Shown here: in pieces, positions 1 to 8,274 of the stretch
How the letters are laid out: each line of letters begins with the position of its first letter
Numbering within the stretch: the stretch's first letter is position 1
Source: Bacteroidales bacterium
Lineage (GTDB): Bacteria > Bacteroidota > Bacteroidia > Bacteroidales > UBA932
Reading direction: 5' to 3'
DNA length: 43,567 nt
NCBI GenBank assembly: GCA_017469845.1
Contig: JAFUFP010000013.1
Location: forward strand, 1 to 43,567
Program-made: the position numbers and the translations under genes
Notes under the pieces: generated by a model
Databases searched by the model: none
Seen by the model: the letters and a program-made list of their open reading frames with translations, nothing else
Told to the model about the DNA's origin: nothing

Positions 1-597
1 AGGAAGCATGGTCACGAAGAAAATGACGTCACGGTCATCGTGGCTCACCTGGGCAACGGAATCACCGTCACTCTCCACAAAAACGGTGAAGTCATCGACA
101 CCAACAACGGTCTTGGCGGTGATGGACCCTTCACCCAGGAAAGGGCCGGTACATGCCCCGCCTTCCCTCTCATAGAGATGTGTTTCAGTGGCAAATACTC
201 CGAGTCTGACATCAAAAAGAAGATCCTTGGAGGAGGCGGAGCCGTAGCTTATTTCGGCACGAACGACATGGAGGAGCTTTCACGCAGAGCGGCCGAAGGT
301 GAGGAAGACTGCCAGGTATTCCTGAAGGCCTTCTGCCTTAACGTCGCCAAATACATCGCGGGCATTTCCGCCACGGTGGGGGGCAAGGTCGACGCTATCC
401 TCCTGACCGGAAACAACGCTTTCATTCCCGACATCTGTTCCGGTATCGCGGAAAGGGTCTCCTTCATCGCCCCGGTTGAAGTGTTCGCCGGAGAGCATGC
501 CCTCGCAAGCCTCGCCGAAAACGGATACAACATTCTGTCAGGGTCGGTCAAGGTCCACAAGTACGACAAGAACGCAATAGTTCCCGACGGGGAATAG
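1..597 (+). CDS. buk: Butyrate kinase, C-terminal part (cut by window edge)
   Basis: This is the last 198 codons of an acetokinase-family (ASKHA fold) kinase, open in frame 1 from the window edge to the TAG at 595-597. Butyrate kinase interconverts butyryl phosphate plus ADP with butyrate plus ATP in the cytoplasm, the last step of the phosphotransbutyrylase/butyrate kinase route. Visible family features are VAHLGNGITV, the FTQERAG segment, the phosphate-binding GGGGAVAYFGTND region and ILLTGNN. The start lies upstream; the GTG at position 40 falls inside a conserved strand and is not the start. A partner phosphotransbutyrylase gene would be expected upstream but cannot be seen. A branched-chain or other short-chain acyl kinase activity remains possible. 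Confidence 0.9.
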   Translation, partial: RKHGHEENDVTVIVAHLGNGITVTLHKNGEVIDTNNGLGGDGPFTQERAGTCPAFPLIEMCFSGKYSESDIKKKILGGGGAVAYFGTNDMEELSRRAAEGEEDCQVFLKAFCLNVAKYIAGISATVGGKVDAILLTGNNAFIPDICSGIAERVSFIAPVEVFAGEHALASLAENGYNILSGSVKVHKYDKNAIVPDGE

Positions 598-632
598 CGC
601 ACACCGAAGGAAATCTTCAGTATTTGCTTATG

Positions 633-664
633 GGGAGAATGACAATACGAAGAGTCCTTCTCCC
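633..664 (+). terminator. Candidate terminator after buk
   Basis: Inverted repeat GGGAGAA (633-639) / TTCTCCC (658-664) with an 18-nt loop, followed by the A/T-rich TAAAATTCTATCTT. It lies 36 bases past the buk stop. The large loop makes it only moderately convincing. Confidence 0.4.
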
Positions 665-777
665 TAAAATTCTATCTTATACCCAAATAGACAAATCATA
701 TTTCATTACCGCAAAAATAACTCCGACCTTCCGGTAACCATCGAACAGATTCCGAAACTGCAAAAGGGAAAAAGGGA

Positions 778-828
778 AAAGCCGCCACCATCCATATGCC
801 GATAGGCATACAAAATGGCAGCGGCTTT
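778..828 (-). terminator. Terminator of the efflux operon
   Basis: Long imperfect hairpin: AAAGCCGC (778-785) pairs with GCGGCTTT (821-828), and an inner stem TATGCC/GGCATA (795-800/805-810) closes a GATA loop. Read on the minus strand it is followed by a T-rich run (TTTTCCCTTTTTCCCTTTTG), as expected for an intrinsic terminator of the TolC-like gene. It sits between two convergent units and may act in both directions. Confidence 0.6.
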
Positions 829-863
829 ACATTTGACTCTCGCTTTGAGAAAGCCCAGGTTTC

Positions 864-2195
864 TCAGAAATCTATCTCCATTCCCTTGTAGAAATCAAGT
901 ATCCTCGTCTGGAACAGGTTCTCATACTGCGCTTGCACGAAATCCGACTGGGCTTTCATGTAATTGTTCTTCGACTCATTGAACTCCGTTATGTTGGCCT
1001 TGCCGTTTTCATACTTCGCGCTCACAAGCTCAAAGGCCTGACGGGAACTTTCCAGCACCTGGGAGCTGCTGAAATACTTCTCCTGTGAAGCGAGGGCATT
1101 GTAGTAAGCCTGCTGTATCTCCTTGAAAAGGGACTTCTTAGTATTCTCCAACTGAAGTTCCTGCGTCCTGTAATTGAGATTTGCGGTGCGGATATTGTTC
1201 CGGTTCTGGAAACGGCTGAATATCGGCACGCTGAGGGAAAGCCCCAGGAACTGGCTGAAATTGTTCTTTATCTGCGAAGAGAAGGAACTGGAAGGCATCT
1301 TGGAAGAGGTGTAATAATTGGTTCCTACCCCACCGCTGAGAGCGATTGTGGGCAACACCCCGTTCTTGGCCATGTTTATCCTGGTGGATGCCACTTCCAG
1401 ACGTGTTTCTTCGGCCTTTATCGCAGGCTTTGCCTGAACAGCGTCCGCATAAATGCTCTCCGCGCTCTCAAGAAGTCTCGGTTCCATTGAAGAAGGGGAC
1501 GGTCTCACTATCATGAACCCTTCCGGAGACGGAAGTTCCAGAAGCTGCGCCAAATCAAGAAGAGAAAGCTTGAGATTGTTGTTGGCTTGGGTCTTCTGCA
1601 GTTTGGATTGCGCGAGTGAAGCTTTCTGCTGGGCCACCTCCGCAGCGCTGACCTTGCCGTTCTTCAGCATCTCCTCGAGTCTTACGACCTGAAGCGAATC
1701 TATCTCTATCTGTGATGTCGCCACATCAAGAATCTCCATATTGTAGAGAATCTGGACATATGCCTGGGCTACAGATACACGAATGTCATCCTTGGCTTTC
1801 TCCAGATCCCGTGTGGCAGCTTCGAGATTGAGCTTGCCCATAAGGATATTGTTCTTGATGGAGAAGCCCTGGAATACCGGTACGTCAACTCCAAGGTTGA
1901 AGCCGGTGCTCGTGGTGTTTGTATTGGCGTAGGTGTTGTCGGCGGTCAGTCCCCTACCGAAAGAGAAGTTCTGCGATACGCCCGAACTCACACCGGGGAG
2001 ACGGCTGTTCTCAGCTGTATTGAGCTCAATCTCGCTTTGTTGGACACTGATCTGGCGCTGTTGGATCGTGATGTTATGCTCAAGGGCGTAACGGATACAT
2101 TCCCTGAGGGTCCAAGGGGTCTGAGCATCCACGGACGGGACGGAAAGAAGGATTCCGGCAAGAGCGGAAACCGTCATTTTGCTGAAAAGTCTCAT
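864..2195 (-). CDS. TolC-family outer-membrane efflux protein
   Basis: 443-residue outer-membrane channel subunit. It has a signal peptide (residues about 1-24, ending VDAQT) and then two outer-membrane-efflux-protein repeats rich in heptad-like helices, for example near residues 140-215 and 345-435. TolC-type trimers form a barrel in the outer membrane and a periplasmic tunnel that docks with the membrane fusion protein. It is the last gene of a five-gene operon; its start is 10 bases after the fusion-protein stop. The stop codon lies inside a small inverted repeat (846-852/860-866). Substrate unknown. Confidence 0.92.
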   Translation of the reverse strand: MRLFSKMTVSALAGILLSVPSVDAQTPWTLRECIRYALEHNITIQQRQISVQQSEIELNTAENSRLPGVSSGVSQNFSFGRGLTADNTYANTNTTSTGFNLGVDVPVFQGFSIKNNILMGKLNLEAATRDLEKAKDDIRVSVAQAYVQILYNMEILDVATSQIEIDSLQVVRLEEMLKNGKVSAAEVAQQKASLAQSKLQKTQANNNLKLSLLDLAQLLELPSPEGFMIVRPSPSSMEPRLLESAESIYADAVQAKPAIKAEETRLEVASTRINMAKNGVLPTIALSGGVGTNYYTSSKMPSSSFSSQIKNNFSQFLGLSLSVPIFSRFQNRNNIRTANLNYRTQELQLENTKKSLFKEIQQAYYNALASQEKYFSSSQVLESSRQAFELVSAKYENGKANITEFNESKNNYMKAQSDFVQAQYENLFQTRILDFYKGMEIDF

Positions 2196-2205
2196 AACGA
2201 TACCC

Positions 2206-3291
2206 TTATTCGATTATCTGGTTTCCGCGGACACGATCATTTTCCGTCAGCCCGCTCTTCACTTCGATGTTCACACCGTCACTTAGTCCGGTCACGATGG
2301 TCTTCTTCGTGTACTCCTTGCCATTGACAAGCATGACATAGGTGGAATCACCCTCAAACACCACGGCGCTTTCCGGGACGGTGAGAACCCCTTCCACCTT
2401 CTGAAGGACGATTTCGGCATTGGCACTGTAACCGGAACGGATCATGGCGTCCGAAGGAACGGCCACGGCCGCCTTTATCTCGAACTGGTTGGCTCCGTTG
2501 CTTTGAGTCGCTTTCGGAGAAATGTACTCCAGGGTAGCGTCGAAAGAGTAGTCCTGCAATGCCCCGATCTTGATGACGACGGGCATGCCTTCGGTCAGCC
2601 TACCGACTTCGGTTTCGTCGACGTTGCCGTCGAAAATCAGATCATTCATGTTCGCCACGGTCGCGATCGTGGTTCCGTCATTGAACGTGTTGCTCAGGAT
2701 GACCGAGTTTCCCACCTTCACCGGCACATCGAGGATGAGGCCCGATATGGTTGAGCGGATGAGAGTGGAGCTGGAAGAGGCGTTCCTCTTGGAGACTCCG
2801 TCCCTTACGACCTCAAGGGACTCTTCGGCTGCGGCATACTCTTCCTTCGCCTGGGCAAGAGCCTGGCGGATCTGGTCATACTCATCGGCACTGACGAGCT
2901 GTTTGTCATAAAGGGCTTTTTCCCTGTCGTAGTTGGTCTGCGCCTGCTTGAGATTGAGTTCGGCAAGCCTGAGACGGCTCTGGGCGGAACTGAGCGAACT
3001 CATCTCGGGAATGACCTTCACTTTGGCTATGACTTCACCTTCAGTGACCTGCTGTCCGGCTTCCTTGTAGATCTCGGAAATGATTCCGCTGATCTGAGGT
3101 TTGACGTTGACCTCATTGCGGGGAATGATCTTACCGGTGACGACCGCTGTCCTCTGGACATCTTTCACGGAAGGGGCAAGCACTTCGTAATGCACCTCCT
3201 TAGGTTTGGATCTGCGGTACAGATAGACGAAAGTCCCGAGGAAGAGTATCGCCAGAAGGGATACTACGATGATGGTTTTCAACTTTTTCAT
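2206..3291 (-). CDS. Efflux membrane fusion protein (HlyD/MacA type)
   Basis: 361-residue periplasmic adaptor. An N-terminal membrane anchor (residues about 5-25) is followed by a lipoyl/barrel-sandwich half-motif (GQQVTEGEVIAKV), a coiled-coil hairpin of roughly residues 75-165 and a beta-barrel/membrane-proximal region (VPESAVVFEGDSTYVMLVNG). MacA-like proteins couple an ABC permease of the MacB type to a TolC channel. It lies between the second permease gene (36-base gap) and the TolC-like gene (10-base gap). The product is inserted in the inner membrane and spans the periplasm. Confidence 0.92.
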   Translation of the reverse strand: MKKLKTIIVVSLLAILFLGTFVYLYRRSKPKEVHYEVLAPSVKDVQRTAVVTGKIIPRNEVNVKPQISGIISEIYKEAGQQVTEGEVIAKVKVIPEMSSLSSAQSRLRLAELNLKQAQTNYDREKALYDKQLVSADEYDQIRQALAQAKEEYAAAEESLEVVRDGVSKRNASSSSTLIRSTISGLILDVPVKVGNSVILSNTFNDGTTIATVANMNDLIFDGNVDETEVGRLTEGMPVVIKIGALQDYSFDATLEYISPKATQSNGANQFEIKAAVAVPSDAMIRSGYSANAEIVLQKVEGVLTVPESAVVFEGDSTYVMLVNGKEYTKKTIVTGLSDGVNIEVKSGLTENDRVRGNQIIE

Positions 3292-3327
3292 ATGACGTAT
3301 TTCTGTTTTCTTTTTATTTGGAGATCA

Positions 3328-4587
3328 TTATTCTTCGCGCATTGCGTCAACGGGTTTTATGTCCATCGCCCTTATGGCTGGGGCGAGGCCGGCCAGCAGG
3401 CCCAGCACCATCAGTATGATGAGACCCAGAACCGCCGTACCGAAGCTCAGTTGGAAGCCGATCGGAACACCGGCCGATGCACTGGCCACGTTTTCCGCTA
3501 TCGACAGGGAGCCTACCGCCAGGAGTATTCCCATCATTCCGGACACGATTGTAAGGATGACGCTCTCGAGCATGATCTGCGAGAGGATCATTGACGGAGT
3601 AGCACCTATGGCGCGGCGGATACCGATTTCGGTGGTCCTTTCCTTGACCGTAACCATCATGATGTTCGACACCCCGATGGCCGCTGCGAGCAGTGTCCCG
3701 AAGCCGACGACCCATATCAGAAGGCTCACACCCTTGAAGAGATTGTCCATGATGCTGAACAATTCCTCAAGATTCACGTTATAAAGAGCTTTGGGGTCAT
3801 CCGGGGAGAAATAATGCTCCTTGGCAAGTATCGGAGTAGCCTTTGCGAGGATGTCCTTTATCTTGCATCCCGGTTTCGCCACTATGCATATCAGGTCTAT
3901 GGTCTTGCCCCTGTTGTACAGTCTCTGGAGAACGGTCATCGGTATCGTGACGGACTCGTCGGCGGAGCCGTTTATGCTGACATTCCCGCTGGAGAAGTCG
4001 ACCCCCACCACCTGGAAATATGTTCCCTGCATCTGGATGAACTTCCCGCATGGGTCTTCTCCATCTTCGAAAAGGTCATTGTACACCCTCTTTCCGATGA
4101 CACAGACCTTCCTTTCCTGGGCCATGTCGACTGCATTTATGTAACGGCCGTACTTGAGGACTGGCTGCTCTATATTGACATAGTCCGGCGAAACTCCCCT
4201 GCCCTGGCAGGAAGATGTCTTTTCTTCATAAGTGGCGGTCCCTCCCCATACGGAAAGGTTACCGGTGACGGTAGCGATTTCGGGAATGTTGCTGCGGAGA
4301 TGTTCGATGTCGTCCAAGGTTGCCGTCCACGTCCTTCCGCTCTTGAACCCCATATAGGGAACGGATGTCTCCATGGGCACGATGAATCCGGAGTTGGTCG
4401 CGAATCCCTGGAGTTCGACCTGTATCATATCCTTAACTCCCTGGCCTCCGCCCATCATGAAAAGGAGCATGAATATTCCCCAGAATACTCCGAAACCGGT
4501 CAGAATCGTACGGCTCCTGTTGCGGACAAGGGTCTGGTATATCTCCCGAAAACGGTCGACGTCAAAGTATTTCATCAATCCTTTCAT
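3328..4587 (-). CDS. ABC transporter permease, MacB/FtsX type (second)
   Basis: 419-residue permease without a fused ATPase. An N-terminal transmembrane helix (about 22-45) precedes a large periplasmic MacB core domain (about 50-260), followed by an FtsX domain with three C-terminal membrane helices. The coupling motif TEIGIRRAIGATP is present, as is the terminal KPVDAMREE typical of this family. The family transmits ATPase action to the periplasm by mechanotransmission. Its start codon overlaps the stop of the other permease gene by 4 bases, so translation is probably coupled and the two proteins probably form a heterodimer. Confidence 0.93.
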   Translation of the reverse strand: MKGLMKYFDVDRFREIYQTLVRNRSRTILTGFGVFWGIFMLLFMMGGGQGVKDMIQVELQGFATNSGFIVPMETSVPYMGFKSGRTWTATLDDIEHLRSNIPEIATVTGNLSVWGGTATYEEKTSSCQGRGVSPDYVNIEQPVLKYGRYINAVDMAQERKVCVIGKRVYNDLFEDGEDPCGKFIQMQGTYFQVVGVDFSSGNVSINGSADESVTIPMTVLQRLYNRGKTIDLICIVAKPGCKIKDILAKATPILAKEHYFSPDDPKALYNVNLEELFSIMDNLFKGVSLLIWVVGFGTLLAAAIGVSNIMMVTVKERTTEIGIRRAIGATPSMILSQIMLESVILTIVSGMMGILLAVGSLSIAENVASASAGVPIGFQLSFGTAVLGLIILMVLGLLAGLAPAIRAMDIKPVDAMREE

Positions 4588-5855
4588 CGTTCGGCCCTCA
4601 ACGCTTCAATCGGTTTGACTTTGCTGGCTTTCCAAGCGGGGATCATTCCCGCGAGGGTTCCGGCAACTATAAGGAGGATGGTGGCCTTCACCGCGACATC
4701 GACTCCGACATACGGATTCACGAACATCGTCACCTGCGCGATTCCGGCATCAATCGGCTTGTCGGACATGGTCACGTCCATGACCTGGTTCGCGACAAGG
4801 CCAAGTATCATTCCCAGATAGCCGAAGAAGGCCGTGATGACGACGCTTTCCGTTATGATGAGTTTCATGATGGAGGCGGGCTTCGCCCCGATGGCTTTCC
4901 TGATACCGAACTCATGCGTCCTCTCCTTGACCGTTATCAGCATGATGTTCGATATTCCTACAATCCCGCTTATAAGACAAAGAAGGCCCAATATCCAAAG
5001 AGCGGTACGGATGATCTTCACCACCTTACCTATCTGACGGCTTGATTGGAGACGGTTCCAAAAATACACTGTTCCCGTATCATCGGGCGCCGTGAAATGA
5101 TTGTTGTTCACGAACTTCAAATACTTGGCCTCAAAAGCGTCACTCTCCTCTTCGGTTTCCATTCCATGGAAAGAAAACAGAATCCGTGGGATGTCGTTCC
5201 CCTTCATATATATCGTACTGAGCGTTGTGAACGGGACGTAAACCGTGGCATAGGACGCTCCCATGCTTTCGTCGGACTTGAAGATTCCGACAACCTTGTA
5301 GGAGAATTGGCCCAGTCTGACCCATGTACCGACAAGGGAAGAAACATTATTGCCTTTACCGAGGATAGACTCCGCATCGAGGGAACCGATCACGATCGAC
5401 TTGCGGTTTTCTTTGATGTCGGTGGAGTTGAGGAACCGGCCGGAAACCATCTCAATCTTGTTGATGTCCTTCAGTACCGGATAGGCACCGGTCATATAGC
5501 AGTTCGTATAATAGTCCCCCACGTAAAGGGAGTCGAACTGGGAGAGGGTTGGACTGACGTCGTCGACCATTTCGAAAATGGACTCATCATGCAGGATGTC
5601 AACATCCTTGGAATTGAACGAAATGTATCTTCCTTTCTGATATCCGGCGTAAGCCTTGTCGGTATATCCCGAGCTCATCGACATGGAGGTATCCATCATC
5701 CCGGTATTGCCCAGAAGCGCATTGAGCACTCCGTTGCCCGCACCCAAAAGAGCGATGAGAAGGAATATTCCCCAGGCTACGGAAAAGCCCGTCAAGGCCG
5801 TCCGCAGCTTGTTCTGCCTCAGTGTCGAGAATATTTCATGAAAAGTGTCGCGCAT
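4584..5855 (-). CDS. ABC transporter permease, MacB/FtsX type (first)
   Basis: 423-residue MacB-type permease, a paralogue of the next gene. It has an N-terminal helix (about 20-42), a periplasmic MacB core domain, and a C-terminal FtsX domain with HEFGIRKAIGAKP and the end motif KPIEALRAER. The gene starts 15 bases after the ATPase gene and overlaps the following permease gene by 4 bases. Having two different permeases with one ATPase is common for such operons in Bacteroidota. Substrate cannot be inferred; candidates are peptides, lipids or antibiotics. Confidence 0.93.
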   Translation of the reverse strand: MRDTFHEIFSTLRQNKLRTALTGFSVAWGIFLLIALLGAGNGVLNALLGNTGMMDTSMSMSSGYTDKAYAGYQKGRYISFNSKDVDILHDESIFEMVDDVSPTLSQFDSLYVGDYYTNCYMTGAYPVLKDINKIEMVSGRFLNSTDIKENRKSIVIGSLDAESILGKGNNVSSLVGTWVRLGQFSYKVVGIFKSDESMGASYATVYVPFTTLSTIYMKGNDIPRILFSFHGMETEEESDAFEAKYLKFVNNNHFTAPDDTGTVYFWNRLQSSRQIGKVVKIIRTALWILGLLCLISGIVGISNIMLITVKERTHEFGIRKAIGAKPASIMKLIITESVVITAFFGYLGMILGLVANQVMDVTMSDKPIDAGIAQVTMFVNPYVGVDVAVKATILLIVAGTLAGMIPAWKASKVKPIEALRAER

Positions 5856-5870
5856 CTCCGGGGATATCCT

Positions 5871-6593
5871 TTACTTCATGATTCCGTCCGCTCCGAAAGG
5901 AGAGGAGTCGTGCCTTATGTTCTGCTCGATTTCCCCGATGACGCCGTCCCTGATGTGGACTATCTTGTTGGTGACATTGGCCACACCGCTTTCGTGGGTC
6001 ACCACGATGATCGTCATCTTTTCCTCCCTGTTCAGGGTGGAGAGGAGATTCATTATGTCAACGCTGGTCTTGGAGTCCAAAGCTCCGGTCGGTTCGTCAG
6101 CGAGGATGATCTTGGGCTTTGTGATGAGAGCCCTGGCTATTGCTACCCTCTGCTTCTGTCCTCCCGACATCTCGTTGGGATAATGGCCTGCCCAATCCTT
6201 GAGACCGAGCTTGTCCAGATAATCCATCGCCATTTCGTGACGTCGGCGTCTGGGTACTCCCTGATAGAAAAGAGGGAGTTCGACATTCTCGACCGCTGTT
6301 TTGAATCCGATCAGATTGTAGGACTGGAAAATGAATCCGATCATCCGGTTGCGGTAATCGGCGGCCTGGGTCTCCGAAAGGTCCTTGATTAGGGTACCTC
6401 CGAGGTAATAATTCCCCGAATCGTACGTATCAAGAATACCCAAAATATTGAGAAGAGTGGATTTGCCGGATCCCGACGCTCCCATGATGGAAACGAACTC
6501 CCCTTCTTCGATGGAAAGGTTCACGCCTTTCAGCACATGGAGCGGCTGGCCGTTATCGTATGTCTTGTTGATGTCTTCGAGTTGAATCAGCAT
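5871..6593 (-). CDS. ABC transporter ATP-binding protein (MacB/LolD family)
   Basis: 240-residue nucleotide-binding subunit. It has Walker A (GASGSGKSTLLNILG, about residues 34-48), Q-loop (GFIFQSYNL), signature (MSGGQKQRVAIARAL), Walker B with catalytic Glu (IILADEPTGALD) and H-loop (VVTHE). This is the first gene of the efflux operon, and the product would drive the two downstream permeases. The start ATG at 6593 is followed directly by a conserved beta strand (LIQLEDINKTY), which fits family length. Confidence 0.95.
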   Translation of the reverse strand: MLIQLEDINKTYDNGQPLHVLKGVNLSIEEGEFVSIMGASGSGKSTLLNILGILDTYDSGNYYLGGTLIKDLSETQAADYRNRMIGFIFQSYNLIGFKTAVENVELPLFYQGVPRRRRHEMAMDYLDKLGLKDWAGHYPNEMSGGQKQRVAIARALITKPKIILADEPTGALDSKTSVDIMNLLSTLNREEKMTIIVVTHESGVANVTNKIVHIRDGVIGEIEQNIRHDSSPFGADGIMK

Positions 6594-6639
6594 ATGTCAA
6601 TAGCATTCAGTTCGCATAGATGTCCTCTCCGGGACACGG

Positions 6640-6669
6640 CAAATACATAACAATTCCCTTGCCAAACAA
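6640..6669 (-). promoter_or_regulatory. Candidate promoter of the efflux operon
   Basis: Read on the minus strand there is a near-consensus -7 element TGTATTTG (6640-6647; consensus TAnnTTTG) and a TTG (6667-6669) 19 bases upstream, close to usual Bacteroidota spacing. It lies 47 bases before the ATPase start codon. One mismatch in the -7 element keeps this tentative. Confidence 0.4.
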
Positions 6670-6675
6670 TCGGCT

Positions 6676-7269
6676 TTACCTCTGATACGAGTCAGCGTTG
6701 TAATTGGCCTTGAGATCCTCATAGAATGCGGCCACTGTAGTGCGCACATAAGGTCTCAGGAAGAAGTATCCGATTCCCATCGTGAAAAGGCAAAGGAACC
6801 ACCAGCCCGCGAAACTCAGATACAGGAAGAAAAGGTCCATCTTGTGACCCCTCATCATATCGGAAGAAAGCCGGAGAGTGTCTTCAGCGGAAAGGTCGGG
6901 ATTGTCTTCTATAAGGAAAGGGACCATTTCATAAGAGAGGGACTTGATGATTCCGGGGATGATCAGAAGCAATGTGAACAGGAAGACATACACCCAGCGA
7001 AGGACTCCTGTCCCCACCTTATGAAGATAGTTCTCGAAAGAAGAGGAGAAGAGATTATCCACCAGAAGGGCGTCGCCCTGGAGAAGTTTGCGGAACGACG
7101 TTATGAATCCGAACTCTATCGGAAGTGCCAGGAAAAAGTACCCTATGCCGGGAGCCGCGCTCGTGCATCCCAGAACGAAGAACACCAATACGGAAACGAT
7201 TGCGGCGCTGCCCCAATTTCCGCGGAGAGCCTCTTTGGCCTCGTTTTTCAATGTAGATATCGATTTCAT
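6676..7269 (-). CDS. DUF975-family membrane protein
   Basis: 197-residue integral membrane protein with about five hydrophobic segments. It matches the DUF975 pattern: an N-terminal LKNEAKEALRGNWGSA helix, a conserved LIEDNPDLSAEDTLRLSSDMMRGHK loop, and a C-terminal GIGYFFLRPYVRTTVAAFYEDL. The biochemical role of this family is unknown. I chose the ATG at 7269 over the in-frame start at 7305 because a good promoter lies at 7346-7375 and the family begins near MKSISTLK. A paralogue lies at 20075-20794. A palindrome at 7322-7343 lies between promoter and gene. Confidence 0.8.
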   Translation of the reverse strand: MKSISTLKNEAKEALRGNWGSAAIVSVLVFFVLGCTSAAPGIGYFFLALPIEFGFITSFRKLLQGDALLVDNLFSSSFENYLHKVGTGVLRWVYVFLFTLLLIIPGIIKSLSYEMVPFLIEDNPDLSAEDTLRLSSDMMRGHKMDLFFLYLSFAGWWFLCLFTMGIGYFFLRPYVRTTVAAFYEDLKANYNADSYQR

Positions 7270-7321
7270 GATTCTGTGCCCCTTGAGGGGTGATTTATGC
7301 GTCACTATTTGTATTGTTATG

Positions 7322-7343
7322 GTGTATTAGTTTATTAATACAC
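7322..7343. promoter_or_regulatory. Perfect inverted repeat, candidate operator for the DUF975 gene
   Basis: GTGTATTA (7322-7329) and TAATACAC (7336-7343) form a perfect 8+8 bp palindrome with a 6-base spacer. It sits just downstream of the minus-strand -7 element at 7346-7353, where a repressor or a transcript-start hairpin would act. No regulator gene in the window is an obvious partner. Confidence 0.45.
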
Positions 7344-7345
7344 TG

Positions 7346-7375
7346 CAAAGATAGTAAGGTTTTGTTCAATTGCAA
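7346..7375 (-). promoter_or_regulatory. Promoter of the DUF975 gene
   Basis: On the minus strand, -7 element TATCTTTG (7346-7353) and -33 TTG (7373-7375) are separated by 19 bases, matching Bacteroidota primary-sigma promoters. It supports the ATG at 7269 as the start. Confidence 0.65.
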
Positions 7376-7418
7376 TAGGAAATGCGAAAAAAGTGAAATT
7401 TTCTTTCTTTTCCTGGAC

Positions 7419-7452
7419 TTGAGGACATATAGCGGCTTTTTGTTTATATTTG
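7419..7452 (+). promoter_or_regulatory. Promoter of the exported protein gene at 7479
   Basis: -7 element TATATTTG (7445-7452) with a TTG at 7419-7421, a slightly long spacer of 23 bases. Transcription would begin near 7459, so in-frame codons before 7467 are not translated. Confidence 0.5.
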
Positions 7453-7478
7453 CCGCAATCGCTTCAATGTCACCCGCC

Positions 7479-8222
7479 ATGAAAAAGAAATTCCCCATAA
7501 TCTCGCTGATAGTCATTCTGGTCGCAGCCGCACTCATACTGTACGAACCGGGCATAAGACAGTCCCTTTCCCCTTCCGAAGAAACTGCCGGGAAAGATTC
7601 CGGAATCAGTGAACTGTTCGGAAAGAACGTGAAGGCCTCCACTGTCGGAGCCATTTCCCCGAATGAGGAATTCATCAAAGGGATGGACAGTTTCGTAACT
7701 TTCTCATATGAAGAAAACAAGGACAGCGGAGTCAGCCTCCGTTTCTCTTCTGCCGAAAAGTCCTTCACGGCCGTCTGTCTCAATTTCAACGGCAGCACCC
7801 ACGTAGCTGTTGAAGAAGAGGGAGGTAACAGAAGCCTGGTATTTTCAGAAGGAAGGCTGCAGATGCCTTCAAAGGCAGGTTTCGATTACCCGAGGGTCGG
7901 CTTTTCCGACTCGGAAAAACCCGCAACCAGCTACATGATCGGGATCCATGACTTCACGGATGACGGATACCCTGAGTTCCTCATCGCTGTCAAGGACGGA
8001 AGCGAAGGTATCGCCTTCTTCGTATTGGAATACACCCTCGGGGCATGGAAGCCCATCGGGGAGATTGTCTCCCAAGGAAAAGGGCTCGGCGGAGGAAGGA
8101 TTTTCCGGCAAGCTTTCACACTGAAGAACGGGGGCGGTACTCTTTTCACATGGACTTGTCATGGCCACAGCTTCGACTATCTGAGCAGTGACCCTTCAAT
8201 ACAGGAGACGGACCTTTTTTAG
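7479..8222 (+). CDS. Hypothetical exported or membrane-anchored protein
   Basis: 247 residues, no family recognised. An N-terminal hydrophobic segment after MKKKF (about residues 6-22) looks like a signal peptide or anchor with no lipobox. The rest is a soluble beta-rich domain with an acidic segment IHDFTDDGYPEFLIAV, reminiscent of the DxDxDG-type calcium-binding/FG-GAP-like repeats in exported proteins. I chose ATG 7479; ATG 7467 is equally possible and adds four residues. The longer in-frame extension to 7290 would run through the promoter at 7445-7452. It is a single-gene unit facing the EEP-family gene. Confidence 0.7.
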   Translation: MKKKFPIISLIVILVAAALILYEPGIRQSLSPSEETAGKDSGISELFGKNVKASTVGAISPNEEFIKGMDSFVTFSYEENKDSGVSLRFSSAEKSFTAVCLNFNGSTHVAVEEEGGNRSLVFSEGRLQMPSKAGFDYPRVGFSDSEKPATSYMIGIHDFTDDGYPEFLIAVKDGSEGIAFFVLEYTLGAWKPIGEIVSQGKGLGGGRIFRQAFTLKNGGGTLFTWTCHGHSFDYLSSDPSIQETDLF

Positions 8223-8274
8223 GCCCGCCTCTTCGTTTTTGTCCCGGAGGGAACGATTCCAAAAGAATTCTCCC

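Noticed and set aside
3814..6392. Long plus-strand open frames opposite the two permease genes and the ATPase gene (335 and 448 codons)
   Set aside because: They are antisense to genes with clear ABC transporter motifs and have no recognisable domains; they arise from the skewed codon use of the real genes.
8223..8274. Terminator between the exported protein gene and the EEP-family gene
   Set aside because: Only weak 4-bp stems with mismatches can be formed and no clear T-run follows on either strand.
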